From Timburyella sp030842085 (GTDB taxonomy: Bacteria; Bacillota; Clostridia; Oscillospirales; Acutalibacteraceae): a DNA stretch of 39,694 bases. This document shows positions 14,791 through 23,636 of this stretch, piece after piece. Position 1 is the first letter of the stretch. The number at the start of each line of letters is the position of its first letter. The translations under genes were made by a program, and so were the position numbers. The DNA lies in contig JAUUSE010000016.1 in NCBI GenBank assembly GCA_030842085.1, forward strand, positions 1-39,694, written 5' to 3'. The notes under the pieces are model-generated. The model was not told the DNA's origin and did no database searches. It worked only from the letters and a program-made list of their open reading frames with translations.

Positions 14791-15117
14791 AGTTATTACC
14801 TCCTTTATAGTGCAGACGTTTTCTTTTTACGGCTGCATTCATAATAATTATTCCATATTTATTATTTTCGCTAACAGGCTTATTAGTATAAATAATTAAT
14901 GGAAAGTTATTTTGATAATTTTTCAAATATACATTAATTTAATGTATATAATAATTATTGCCATTATGTTTATAAAAAACCGTGTAGAATAAAGTTAATA
15001 AAATCTCCAATTTATGCTTTTAATCTACTTCATATAAATATTATATAAAGCGTGATTTTAAAGATTAAAAAATGTATATACTTTGGCATTTTTAAAAAAG
15101 TAAAGGCATTAAACGCT

Positions 15118-15145
15118 TGATTAATTTGGAAAATTATTATACAAT
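15118..15145 (+). promoter_or_regulatory. Probable pgk promoter
   Basis: TTGATT (15118-15123) and TACAAT (15140-15145) are spaced 16 bp apart, placing transcription start near 15152, inside the palindrome at 15149-15170. Confidence 0.55.
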
Positions 15146-15148
15146 AAT

Positions 15149-15170
15149 AATTGTTATTAAAATAACAATT
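15149..15170. promoter_or_regulatory. Rex-like operator upstream of pgk
   Basis: AATTGTTATT and AATAACAATT are exact inverted repeats separated by AA. The core TTGTTATTAAAATAACAA (15151-15168) differs from the Clostridial Rex pattern TTGTTAANNNNTTAACAA at one base per half. Rex senses NADH/NAD+ and is known to control glycolytic and fermentative genes in Clostridia. The position over the predicted start site fits repression. This is a motif match only. Confidence 0.5.
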
Positions 15171-15201
15171 AAAAATAAAATAAAGCGAAGGGATTGGTAT
15201 A

Positions 15202-16392
15202 ATGAACGCCTTAAACAAAAAGACTATAGAAGATATCAATGTAAAGGGCAAAAGAGTTCTTGTAAGATGCGATTTTAACGTGCCGCTGGACAACGGTGTA
15301 ATAACCGACGACAAGAGAATAAGGGAATCTCTTCCCACAATTAAATATCTTATTAAAAACGACGCAAAGGTTATACTTTGCTCACATTTGGGACGTCCAA
15401 AGGGCGAGTTTAATATGAAGTATTCACTGGCCCCTGTTGCAAAGAGACTTTCTGAGCTTCTTAATATGGATGTTAAAATGGCGTCGGATGTTATAGGTGA
15501 CAGCGCCAAGTCTTTAGCTGCATCTCTTAAAGAGGGCGAAGTGATGCTGCTTGAGAATGTTCGCTTCCATGCAGAGGAAGAGAAAAACGACCCAGATTTT
15601 TCAAAGAGTCTTGCATCATTGGCTGACATATATGTAAACGACGCTTTCGGTACGGCTCATCGTGCTCATGCGTCTACAGCGGGCGTTGCAAAGTACCTGC
15701 CGGCTGTTTGCGGATATCTTATACAGAAAGAAATCAGCGTTATGGGCGGCGCTCTGGAAAACCCGAAGCGTCCGTTTGTAGCAATACTCGGCGGTGCTAA
15801 GGTCTCTGACAAAATAGGTGTTATTACTAATCTCATTGAGAAGGTCGACACGCTTATAATAGGCGGCGGTATGGCTTATACTTTCCTTAAGGCGCAAGGC
15901 CATAAGATAGGTACGTCTATCTGCGAAGAGGATAAAATAGAGCTTGCAAAGGATATTATGAAAAAGGCGGCGGACAAGGGCGTTAAATTCCTTCTTCCGG
16001 TTGACAACGCTGTAGGCGATAAGTATGCGCCTGACTGCCACCACATGAATGTTGAATCATGCGATATACCCGACGGATATATGGGTCTTGATATAGGACC
16101 CGACACAAGGAAAATGTTTGCCGACGCTGTAAAGGGCGCAGGCACTGTTATCTGGAACGGACCAATGGGCGTCAGCGAATGGGATGATTTTGCAAAGGGT
16201 ACTATAGCCGTTGCTGAGGCTGTTGCAAATTCCGGCGCAATATCTATAATAGGCGGCGGCGACTCGGCTGCCGCGGTTGAAAAGCTTGGCTTTGCCGACA
16301 AGATGACGCACATCTCAACCGGCGGCGGCGCTTCACTCGAATTTTTAGAGGGACTTGAGCTGCCCGGCATAGCTGCACTTAACGACAAATAA
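15202..16392 (+). CDS. pgk: Phosphoglycerate kinase
   Basis: The 396-residue length is normal for the family. It catalyses 1,3-bisphosphoglycerate plus ADP to 3-phosphoglycerate plus ATP in glycolysis. Visible signatures are VLVRCDFNVPLDNG near the N-terminus, the SHLGRPKGE substrate loop, GGAKVSDKIGVI at the domain junction, and GGGDSAAAVEKLG in the nucleotide-binding domain. AAGGGAT precedes ATG 15202. It leads the order pgk, tpiA, gpmI seen in many Firmicutes, although large gaps separate the genes here and gapA and eno are absent. The Rex-like palindrome upstream suggests redox control. Confidence 0.97.
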   Translation: MNALNKKTIEDINVKGKRVLVRCDFNVPLDNGVITDDKRIRESLPTIKYLIKNDAKVILCSHLGRPKGEFNMKYSLAPVAKRLSELLNMDVKMASDVIGDSAKSLAASLKEGEVMLLENVRFHAEEEKNDPDFSKSLASLADIYVNDAFGTAHRAHASTAGVAKYLPAVCGYLIQKEISVMGGALENPKRPFVAILGGAKVSDKIGVITNLIEKVDTLIIGGGMAYTFLKAQGHKIGTSICEEDKIELAKDIMKKAADKGVKFLLPVDNAVGDKYAPDCHHMNVESCDIPDGYMGLDIGPDTRKMFADAVKGAGTVIWNGPMGVSEWDDFAKGTIAVAEAVANSGAISIIGGGDSAAAVEKLGFADKMTHISTGGGASLEFLEGLELPGIAALNDK

Positions 16393-16789
16393 TAATTTGA
16401 TGAAGTATTTGCTGTAAGCTATAACGGCGCAAAAGTTATATATTATCAGCCTATAAATTTGTCTCAAATGAATTTCGACAGTTGATTATCAGTGAGAAGC
16501 AGAAGCCTTGACTATATTAAGAGGCAGCGCATTTTGGCATACTCCGGCGGTTTTGCTTAATGCGGGCGGCTGCAGAGCCTGACCGGCTTTTGATGTTAAA
16601 TTTGCACTGCTCATATAAGGTGGACGTAAGCTAATGAACGTATTTGAAATAATCAGCCGACAGTAATGGCAGTGCGCTGTTTTTGAAGCGTTTATAAGGC
16701 AGATATAAATGTAATTTGTAATGCAGCCGCTGCAAGATTATAAATTTTGCAGCGGCTTACATAAATAAAAGATGATAGGAGATAAAGCT
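16393..16789. other. pgk-tpiA gap with a leader hairpin
   Basis: This gap of nearly 400 bp has no credible gene. At 16725-16757 AGCCGCTGCAA pairs perfectly with TTGCAGCGGCT around an 11-nt loop. No U-run follows, and the tpiA ribosome site lies about 20 bp further on, so it may be an mRNA stability or processing element. Confidence 0.5.
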
Positions 16790-17554
16790 ATGAGCAGAAC
16801 TAAGGTTATAGCCGGGAACTGGAAAATGAACAATAATCCTGAGCAGACAAAGGCGCTTATAAATGAGATTGCACCGCTTGTAAGCGGCAGCAAAAGTGAT
16901 GTTATAGTATGCGTACCGTATGTGGATCTTGCTACTGCACTGGAAGCAGTAAAGGGCACAAACATAAAGGTCGGCGCACAGAACTGCAGCTGGGCTGTGT
17001 CGGGCGCTTTTACCGGCGAGGTATCGGCGCCGATGCTGAAAAGCATCGGAGTGGAATATGTCATAACCGGGCATTCAGAGCGCAGGACGTATTTCGGAGA
17101 CACCGATGTGACGGTAAGAGACCGCACGAGAGCGGCGCTTGACGCGGGACTTAAGGTGATACTTTGCGTAGGAGAATATCTCGAGCAGAGAGAGCAGGGC
17201 GTAACGGCAGAGGTTTGCGCTATGCAGGCAAAGATAGCGCTTCAGGGCGTTGCAGCAGAAGAGCTTAAAAATATCATAATAGCGTATGAGCCGGTATGGG
17301 CGATAGGCACCGGCAAGACGGCGACAGCCGAGCAGGCCGATGAGGTGTGCGCTATAATCCGCGCTACTGTGGGCGGACTTTACGGCGAGGCAGCGGCTGA
17401 CAGCATGATAATACAGTACGGCGGCTCAATGAATGCCGGCAACGCGGCGGAGCTGCTCAGCAAGCCAAATGTCGACGGCGGACTTATAGGCGGCGCCTCC
17501 TTAAAGGCAAATGATTTCGCTCAGATAGTAAAGGCAGCCGATGAATCTCTTTAA
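16790..17554 (+). CDS. tpiA: Triose-phosphate isomerase
   Basis: The protein has 254 residues from ATG 16790, chosen because AGGAG lies 8 bp upstream and the N-terminus SRTKVIAGNWKMN then matches the family; the ATG at 16772 would add six unsupported residues. It interconverts dihydroxyacetone phosphate and glyceraldehyde 3-phosphate. Catalytic residues are K12 in NWKMN, H95 in GHSERR and E167 in AYEPVWAIGTG, and the phosphate loop is YGGSMNAGN. A perfect terminator follows at 17564-17599, so gpmI is transcribed separately. Confidence 0.97.
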   Translation: MSRTKVIAGNWKMNNNPEQTKALINEIAPLVSGSKSDVIVCVPYVDLATALEAVKGTNIKVGAQNCSWAVSGAFTGEVSAPMLKSIGVEYVITGHSERRTYFGDTDVTVRDRTRAALDAGLKVILCVGEYLEQREQGVTAEVCAMQAKIALQGVAAEELKNIIIAYEPVWAIGTGKTATAEQADEVCAIIRATVGGLYGEAAADSMIIQYGGSMNAGNAAELLSKPNVDGGLIGGASLKANDFAQIVKAADESL

Positions 17555-17563
17555 TTAGCTTAT

Positions 17564-17599
17564 AAAAGGAAATTTGAAGAGATTCAAATTTCCTTTTTG
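17564..17599. terminator. Terminator after tpiA
   Basis: A perfect 15-bp stem AAAAGGAAATTTGAA/TTCAAATTTCCTTTT has a 4-nt loop and a T-run. Confidence 0.92.
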
Positions 17600-17838
17600 T
17601 GTATTTAGCGGCATTTGCTTTATATATAATCGGCGGCATGTATAATAAATGTCTGCCATATATGTGCAAATCTGTTTTGACAAAAATAGAGGAACCAATT
17701 TGGCGCCACGGTTGGCGCTGTACGAGAAAAATCAAGCGGTGATCTATATAACGCAGGCTTATTAGACAGCTTTTGCAAATGCCGGCGTTTATAATAAGCA
17801 GCGAAAATTTAAGCATAATTTTATAAAGGATGATTATT

Positions 17839-19371
17839 TTGAAAAGGCCAATAGTTCTTACAATTATGGATGGTTACGGCATAAACGAGTCGGAATACGG
17901 CAATGCAATAAAGGCCGCAAAAACCCCTAATATGGACAAATACTTAGCACAGTATCCACATACAAAGATAGGCGCTTCAGGACTTGACGTGGGACTTCCC
18001 GACGGGCAGATGGGCAACAGCGAGGTCGGTCATACCAACATAGGCGCCGGACGAATAGTATATCAGGATATAACGAGAATAACGAAATATATAGAGGACG
18101 GCGTATTTTTTGAAAACAAGGCGCTTATAGAGGCTATTGACAATACTGTTAAAAACGGCACGGCTTTACACATAATGGGCCTGCTGTCGGACGGTGGCGT
18201 GCACAGCCTTAACAGCCACATGTATGCGCTGCTCAAAATGGCGAAACAGCGTGGCGCCGAGAAAGTGTATATCCATTGCTTTTTAGACGGAAGAGATGTT
18301 CCGCCGACCTCCGGCGCGGAATTTATCGAAGAGCTCATTGCAAAGACAAATGAGATAGGCGTTGGCAAAATCGCCACTGTAATGGGTCGTTATTACGCTA
18401 TGGACCGCGATAATCGCTGGGAGCGCGTAAAGAAAGCGTATGATGCAATGGTAAACGGCGTTGGAGAGAAAACCGACGACCCGGTAGCCGCTGTTAAGAA
18501 ATCATATGAGACGATAGATGAAAACGGCAAAAACATAACCGATGAGTTCGTGCTGCCTACGGTTGTGACGGGCGGAGATACTGTCAAAGACGGCGACAGC
18601 GTGGTATTCTACAACTTCCGTCCCGACCGCGCGAGAGAGATTACCCGCGCCTTTGTAGACCCTGATTTTACCGGCTTTGAGCGCAAGGCAATAAATCCGC
18701 TTTGCTTTGTCTGCTTTACCGTTTACGACGCTGCAATGCCGAATGTCAAAGTAGCTTTTCCGCCGGAAAACAACCTTGACATGAATTTGGGCGAGCTGCT
18801 CAGCAAGCTTGGTAAAAAGCAGCTGAGAATTGCCGAGACGGAAAAATATCCGCATGTTACTTTCTTTTTTAACGGCGGCACTGAGGCGGTATATCCTGGT
18901 GAGGAGAGAATACTTGTGCCGTCACCGAAAGTGGCTACCTATGACCTGCAGCCGGAAATGAGCGCTTATGAGGTATGTGACAAGGTTGTGGAAAGCATAA
19001 AGAGCGACAAGTTCGACGTGATTATACTTAATTTTGCAAACTGCGACATGGTAGGACATACTGGAATATTTGACGCCGCGGTGAAAGCTGTTGAGACGGT
19101 AGATGAGTGCGTGGGACGCGTAGTTGACGCAACGCTTTCAATGGGTGGTGCAGTTCTTATAACCGCTGACCACGGAAACGCAGATAAGATGTACGAGGAC
19201 GACGGCTCGCCGTTTACGGCTCATACGACTAATCTGGTGCCGTTTGTTGTAGTCGGTTATGACTGCCAGCTGAGAGAGGGCGGCGTGCTCGCCGACATTG
19301 CTCCGACAATACTGAAAATAGCGGGAATTGAGCAGCCGGCGCAGATGACAGGCAAGAGCATAATTATTTAA
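17839..19371 (+). CDS. gpmI: 2,3-bisphosphoglycerate-independent phosphoglycerate mutase
   Basis: The protein has 510 residues from TTG 17839. AAAGGA at 17825-17830 is well spaced for this codon but abuts the ATG at 17830, and the family starts close to KRPIVLTIMDGYG. The enzyme converts 3- to 2-phosphoglycerate using two Mn ions. Seen are the metal ligand in MDGYG, the phospho-accepting serine S61 in MGNSEVGH, and the C-terminal ITADHGNADKM metal-binding block. The length is normal. It is the third glycolytic gene in the row. A weak GACGG/CCGTC hairpin follows. Confidence 0.96.
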   Translation: MKRPIVLTIMDGYGINESEYGNAIKAAKTPNMDKYLAQYPHTKIGASGLDVGLPDGQMGNSEVGHTNIGAGRIVYQDITRITKYIEDGVFFENKALIEAIDNTVKNGTALHIMGLLSDGGVHSLNSHMYALLKMAKQRGAEKVYIHCFLDGRDVPPTSGAEFIEELIAKTNEIGVGKIATVMGRYYAMDRDNRWERVKKAYDAMVNGVGEKTDDPVAAVKKSYETIDENGKNITDEFVLPTVVTGGDTVKDGDSVVFYNFRPDRAREITRAFVDPDFTGFERKAINPLCFVCFTVYDAAMPNVKVAFPPENNLDMNLGELLSKLGKKQLRIAETEKYPHVTFFFNGGTEAVYPGEERILVPSPKVATYDLQPEMSAYEVCDKVVESIKSDKFDVIILNFANCDMVGHTGIFDAAVKAVETVDECVGRVVDATLSMGGAVLITADHGNADKMYEDDGSPFTAHTTNLVPFVVVGYDCQLREGGVLADIAPTILKIAGIEQPAQMTGKSIII

Positions 19372-19785
19372 CAGCGGAATATCTATGCTGCTTTTGACGG
19401 CGGAAAACCGTCAGATTTTGAGCATGTTAGGCGATTTATACTATATGCGGTATTTATCGCCGCCTGTCTTTAACACAAAATAAGCCCGCTATACTATGAT
19501 GCTATTTAATAAAGGAAATGTGTGGCAATATGGCAATGGCTATACGCCTTATGTACTAAATCCTCATTAGTGAAATGAATAATAAACAGTTTATCAGACG
19601 GCGGACAAGTTAAATGAATAATGAAAATATCTTGCTGTGTGGTATTATATCTCAAACAGCGGCTGAGCGTTTGCAGATTTTGCTGAACTGACGCTCGGCC
19701 GCATGAGTTTATAATAAGTAAAAAATATTAATCAGCAAAGCGGGAGTTATAACGCCCGCAAGTCTTAAAAAAGGGAGGTAATATT
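19372..19785. other. Intergenic region with several hairpins
   Basis: GACGG/CCGTC with a following T-rich segment near 19397-19426 may end gpmI. GCGGCTGAGCG/CGCTCGGCCGC (19659-19702) and the palindrome GCGGGAGTTATAACGCCCGC (19740-19759) lie before the synthase gene. A TATAAT at 19710-19715 lacks a clear -35. No gene was seen. Confidence 0.5.
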
Positions 19786-21180
19786 ATGGCAAGCATGGAG
19801 CCTAAATTAAACGAAAAGACGGGATTGTTGGAGCTCGGCTATAAATTCACAGATGTAAAGGACCCCAATCTGTTTAGGAATATGTATCCTTACAACACAA
19901 TACCAAAGCTGATATTCAACCACCGTATAGTGCCGATGAATCTGCCAAAGGACATTTTCATAACCGACACGACTTTCAGGGACGGGCAGCAGGCGCGCTC
20001 TCCGTATACGGTAGAGGAAATATGCGATTTATTCACGCTGCTTCACAAGCTTGACAACGGCAGCGGCATAATACGTCAGACAGAGTTCTTCCTTTATTCG
20101 CCTAAGGATAAAGAGGCGGTAATAAAGTGCATGGAAATGGGCTATGAGTTTCCGCAGGTAACCTCTTGGATACGTGCGAAAAAGGAAGATTTTCAGCTTG
20201 TGCGCGACATGGGCATAAAAGAGACGGGAATACTTGTGTCATGCTCTGATTATCATATATTCAAGAAAATGCACTGGACGCGCAGTGAAGCAATGAAGAA
20301 CTATTTAGAAGTAGTAGAGGCCGCACTGGCCGAGGGCATAGTACCGCGCTGCCATTTTGAGGATATTACGCGCGCCGACTTTTTCGGGTTTGTGTTGCCC
20401 TTTGCTGAAAAGCTTATGGATTTGTCCCGCGAGAGCGGCATAAACATAAAAATACGCGCCTGCGACACATTAGGGCTTGGCACGTCTATACCGGGCGTCG
20501 TCATGCCGCGCAGCGTACAGCAGATAATATACGGACTGACAAACTATGCCGGTGTGCCGTCTAAAAGCCTTGAATGGCACGGCCACAACGATTTTTACAA
20601 TGCTGTGCCTAACTCAGTTACTGCATGGCTTTACGGCTGCTCGGCGGTAAACACATCGCTGCTGGGAATAGGCGAGCGCACGGGAAATACTCCGCTTGAG
20701 GCCATGGTAATCGAATACTGCCAGCTCAGGGGCGATACTGGCGGAATGGACCTTAAGGTGATTACTGAAATAGCCGAGTATTTTGAAACAAATCTGCATT
20801 ATCAAATCCCGCCTCGTACACCGTTTGTAGGCAGAGCTTTCAACGCGACGAGGGCGGGCATACACGCCGATGGCCTGCTTAAGGATGAGGAGATATACAA
20901 CATATTCAACACAGCGGATATACTTGGGCGTCCGCCGATAGTCGTGGTCGACGCGCATTCCGGCGCTGCCGGCATTGCCGCATGGATTAATTCATATTTC
21001 TCGCTTGACGACGAGCATAAGGTTGATAAAAGGTCTCCAGAAATTGCGAAAATAAAGGAATGGATAGACGCAGAATATGCCTCCGGCCGTACGACTGTAA
21101 TAGGCGATTCTGAGTTGGAGTATCAGGTAAAGCTGCATTTGCCGCAGCTGCTTACTTTAAGGGAAAGCAGAATAGAGTAA
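19786..21180 (+). CDS. Re-type citrate synthase candidate (isopropylmalate/homocitrate synthase family)
   Basis: This 464-residue TIM-barrel protein belongs to the HMGL-like condensing enzymes. The start FITDTTFRDGQQARSPYTVEE (around residues 58-78) provides the metal and acid residues, and EWHGHNDFYNA (near 264) provides the His pair. The overall sequence, including NGSGIIRQTEFFLYS, CHFEDITRADFFGF and NATRAGIHADG, matches my memory of the Re-citrate synthase of Clostridium kluyveri more closely than LeuA, which occurs separately in this window. Such enzymes make citrate from acetyl-CoA and oxaloacetate for glutamate synthesis in anaerobes lacking the Si enzyme. Homocitrate synthase is the alternative. 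GGGAGG precedes ATG 19786. Confidence 0.75.
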   Translation: MASMEPKLNEKTGLLELGYKFTDVKDPNLFRNMYPYNTIPKLIFNHRIVPMNLPKDIFITDTTFRDGQQARSPYTVEEICDLFTLLHKLDNGSGIIRQTEFFLYSPKDKEAVIKCMEMGYEFPQVTSWIRAKKEDFQLVRDMGIKETGILVSCSDYHIFKKMHWTRSEAMKNYLEVVEAALAEGIVPRCHFEDITRADFFGFVLPFAEKLMDLSRESGINIKIRACDTLGLGTSIPGVVMPRSVQQIIYGLTNYAGVPSKSLEWHGHNDFYNAVPNSVTAWLYGCSAVNTSLLGIGERTGNTPLEAMVIEYCQLRGDTGGMDLKVITEIAEYFETNLHYQIPPRTPFVGRAFNATRAGIHADGLLKDEEIYNIFNTADILGRPPIVVVDAHSGAAGIAAWINSYFSLDDEHKVDKRSPEIAKIKEWIDAEYASGRTTVIGDSELEYQVKLHLPQLLTLRESRIE

Positions 21181-21333
21181 TTATTCTTTCGCTTGCTTTA
21201 AAAGTGTGCATATTTTATATAGTCTTTTATAACGAGGCTGCAACATATTTTTAAGGCTAAATTAATTTTTTAATGCTCTAAGTAAGGTGTGAATTATTAA
21301 ATTATATTGCGCTGCTGCACTATATTTTTACTA

Positions 21334-21362
21334 TTGCCTTATTAAGTTTAATGTGGCATAAT
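21334..21362 (+). promoter_or_regulatory. Rubrerythrin promoter candidate
   Basis: TTGCCT (21334-21339) and CATAAT (21357-21362) are spaced 17 bp apart, 38 bp before the GTG start. No PerR-like palindrome was found nearby. Confidence 0.45.
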
Positions 21363-21399
21363 AAAAACAAACGTAAAATGTAAATGGAGGTAGTGAAAA

Positions 21400-21939
21400 G
21401 TGGAATTTAAAGGAAGCAAAACAGAGAAAAATTTATTAGCAGCATTTGCCGGTGAATCACAGGCTTATACAAAATATGGATACTATGCTTCACAGGCGAA
21501 AAAGGACGGCTATCAGCAGATAGCGGCTATTTTTGAGGAGACGGCGCTTAACGAGAGAGAGCATGCAAAGCTGTGGTTCAAGCAGCTTCATGACGGCGCT
21601 ATGCCTGATACTTTGCGCAACCTTAACGACGCTGCTGCCGGCGAAAACTATGAGTGGACAGATATGTATAAGCAGTTTGCTGAAGAGGCGAAAGAGGAAG
21701 GCTTTAATCAGATAGCTGCACTCTTTAAGATGGTTGCTGATATAGAGAGCAGGCATGAAGAGCGTTATCGCAAGCTTATAAGCAACATAGAAAAGGGCAT
21801 GGTCTTTAAGCGCGACGGCGTTACTATTTGGAAGTGCCGCAACTGCGGTCACATTCATACCGGCACAACGGCTCCGGCTGTTTGCCCAACCTGCGCACAT
21901 CCGCAGAGCTTCTTTGAAATTAGTGTAGAGAATTATTAA
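21400..21939 (+). CDS. rbr: Rubrerythrin
   Basis: The 179-residue protein starts at GTG 21400, 9 bp after TGGAGG. The N-terminal ferritin-like four-helix domain carries the di-iron ligands in FAGESQAY, EETALNEREHAK and ADIESRHEERY. The C-terminal rubredoxin domain has CRNCGH and CPTCAHP for a mononuclear iron. It reduces hydrogen peroxide in the cytoplasm, protecting anaerobes from oxidative stress. It is a monocistronic unit with a promoter candidate at 21334 and a strong terminator at 22034. Confidence 0.95.
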   Translation: MEFKGSKTEKNLLAAFAGESQAYTKYGYYASQAKKDGYQQIAAIFEETALNEREHAKLWFKQLHDGAMPDTLRNLNDAAAGENYEWTDMYKQFAEEAKEEGFNQIAALFKMVADIESRHEERYRKLISNIEKGMVFKRDGVTIWKCRNCGHIHTGTTAPAVCPTCAHPQSFFEISVENY

Positions 21940-22033
21940 TTTCAGCGCTGGGGTAAATGTCTGCTTTGTTTTATAAGCCGATATTTAAAATTTTTGCATA
22001 ATAACAAAATGTAATTATAAAATAAAATTTATT

Positions 22034-22068
22034 AAGACTCGGACATGTTATTTGTCCGAGTCTTTTTT
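22034..22068 (+). terminator. Terminator after rubrerythrin
   Basis: AAGACTCGGACA (22034-22045) pairs perfectly with TGTCCGAGTCTT (22053-22064), followed by TTTT. Confidence 0.92.
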
Positions 22069-22116
22069 ATAAAAATATTGATTAAAGCAGCAAAAATGTG
22101 CCGGTAAAACGCTAAA

Positions 22117-22923
22117 TTAATTATTACTGCTATTTGAATCTGCCGCTAAAACTGCAATTCCTAAACAAAAATATGGGAGAACATATATAATAGGAAATAT
22201 AAAAATACACAGCGCAAACCAGCCTATAAAGCTTATAATAAGCTTAAATATGCATAGTTTATAACCGTTGCTTCGTTTTATGGACAGCTTTATCGAGCGA
22301 TTTATTTTTAATTTATCGTCAGAGGCAGCTATTATACTGGCAAAGGAGTATCTTAACAAAATAATTATATAAAAAATAACTGCACCTATCCAAAATACCG
22401 CCGCCGCAAACATAAGCGCCGATGATGCAAAGGTGCTGAGATTATATTTAAAAAAAGCTGCGGCATAATCTGAGAGAAAAAATGAAGCTACAAAAGCGGG
22501 GAGGAATAATATTAAAAGATAGAACAGTTCTCTTAAAAATATATTTATTCGTAAAAGTATTGAGCGGAAAAACAGCTTTGGAGAAGAATAGAAATAGAAT
22601 AAATTTCCTATTTGAATATTTTTACCTTCTGTAATAAGATACAGGCATCGCCATAGTCCCATCATAAGCGGAGAAATTACAATATATTGTAGAATAAAGC
22701 TCAAAACAAGAATAGAGACAGACAGCAAATTGTTTAATGTAAATCCGCCTGACGAAAAAATTACCGAGTCATAAGCGTTTATGCCGGTTATTGAGCGTAT
22801 AATATATTCGCAGAGAGAAAAAATAATCATAATTAAAAGCAAAAAGCAAGCTGCGAGTATGAGCGGCGCGAAATTATCTTTAAGCAGCTTTTTCGATTTT
22901 AATTTAATCTCTTTAGTAGACAT
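22117..22923 (-). CDS. DUF975-like integral membrane protein
   Basis: The protein has 268 residues from the ATG at 22923, preceded by GGTGG; an upstream in-frame ATG at 22971 would add a tail without a ribosome site. The sequence has about six hydrophobic segments, with SKKLLKDNFAPLILA at the N-terminus and PLMMGLWRCLYLITEGKNI in the middle. This is the layout of DUF975 proteins: N-terminal basic helix, then P-x-x-x-G and a polar I-x-x-L-F motif. The function is unknown. The gene is AT-rich and monocistronic. The C-terminus is Ser/Asn-rich. Confidence 0.7.
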   Translation of the reverse strand: MSTKEIKLKSKKLLKDNFAPLILAACFLLLIMIIFSLCEYIIRSITGINAYDSVIFSSGGFTLNNLLSVSILVLSFILQYIVISPLMMGLWRCLYLITEGKNIQIGNLFYFYSSPKLFFRSILLRINIFLRELFYLLILFLPAFVASFFLSDYAAAFFKYNLSTFASSALMFAAAVFWIGAVIFYIIILLRYSFASIIAASDDKLKINRSIKLSIKRSNGYKLCIFKLIISFIGWFALCIFIFPIIYVLPYFCLGIAVLAADSNSSNN

Positions 22924-23113
22924 ATATTCCACCGTACTTATTCTTATAGTTGTTGATATTAGTATTATCATAAGGATAATATTTTAATCATTAAGCCGCT
23001 TGCTCATTTTAATACAAACCAGATGTACGGATAAAATCCGATTTAGTTTTTTAATATAAGCGACATAGCCGGAGACCCAGGATACAATTAAAAATTTGTT
23101 TATAAAAATATGC

Positions 23114-23142
23114 TTGCTATTTGTATAGTGAATTGCTATAAT
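23114..23142 (+). promoter_or_regulatory. Ferredoxin promoter
   Basis: TTGCTA (23114-23119) and TATAAT (23137-23142) are spaced 17 bp apart. The predicted start near 23149 leaves a 77-nt leader that contains two small hairpins: GCGTAA/TTACGC (23151-23166) and CCTGA/TCAGG (23175-23189). Confidence 0.65.
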
Positions 23143-23225
23143 TACTACAGCGTAAGGAGTTACGCGGTTAAAGGCCTGATAATTTCAGGTCGGAGCAGGT
23201 TTTATTATATATGGAGGTGTTTTTA

Positions 23226-23399
23226 ATGGCATATAAAATTAATCAGGATTGCATCAGCTGCGGTTCATGTGCTGCCACTTGCCCTGTTGAGGCAATATCA
23301 GAGGGAGAAAGCATGTATGTAATCGACCCCGATACCTGCATCTCTTGCGGAGCATGTGCAGATACTTGCCCGGTAGGCGCTATTCACGAAGACGAATAA
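23226..23399 (+). CDS. 2[4Fe-4S] ferredoxin
   Basis: The protein has 57 residues from ATG 23226, 10 bp after GGAGG. Two cluster motifs are present, CISCGSCAATCP and CISCGACADTCP, each CxxCxxCxxxCP, related by internal duplication. It is a low-potential electron carrier of the clostridial type, serving pyruvate:ferredoxin oxidoreductase, hydrogenases and similar enzymes. It has its own promoter and terminator, as expected for a highly expressed carrier. The length is typical. Confidence 0.96.
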   Translation: MAYKINQDCISCGSCAATCPVEAISEGESMYVIDPDTCISCGACADTCPVGAIHEDE

Positions 23400-23418
23400 T
23401 TTTAAAACAATCGATGCA

Positions 23419-23455
23419 AAGCGGAGCGTGCAAAACACCTCCGCTTAAATTTTTA
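23419..23455 (+). terminator. Terminator after ferredoxin
   Basis: AAGCGGAG (23419-23426) pairs with CTCCGCTT (23439-23446), followed by AAATTTTTA. Confidence 0.75.
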
Positions 23456-23636
23456 TGCTTTTAATCTGATTAAATATAAACAAATGATATCTGCCTATAG
23501 ACGGAAATATGATGTATTATATATTTTGACGGCACGATAATTTGGTGTATAATCTATTTAGATTATTGTTTGATTTTTGTAGGCTATAATTATTTAAAGC
23601 ACAGATTATCGCATTTTTATAAAATTGGGTGAAAAT

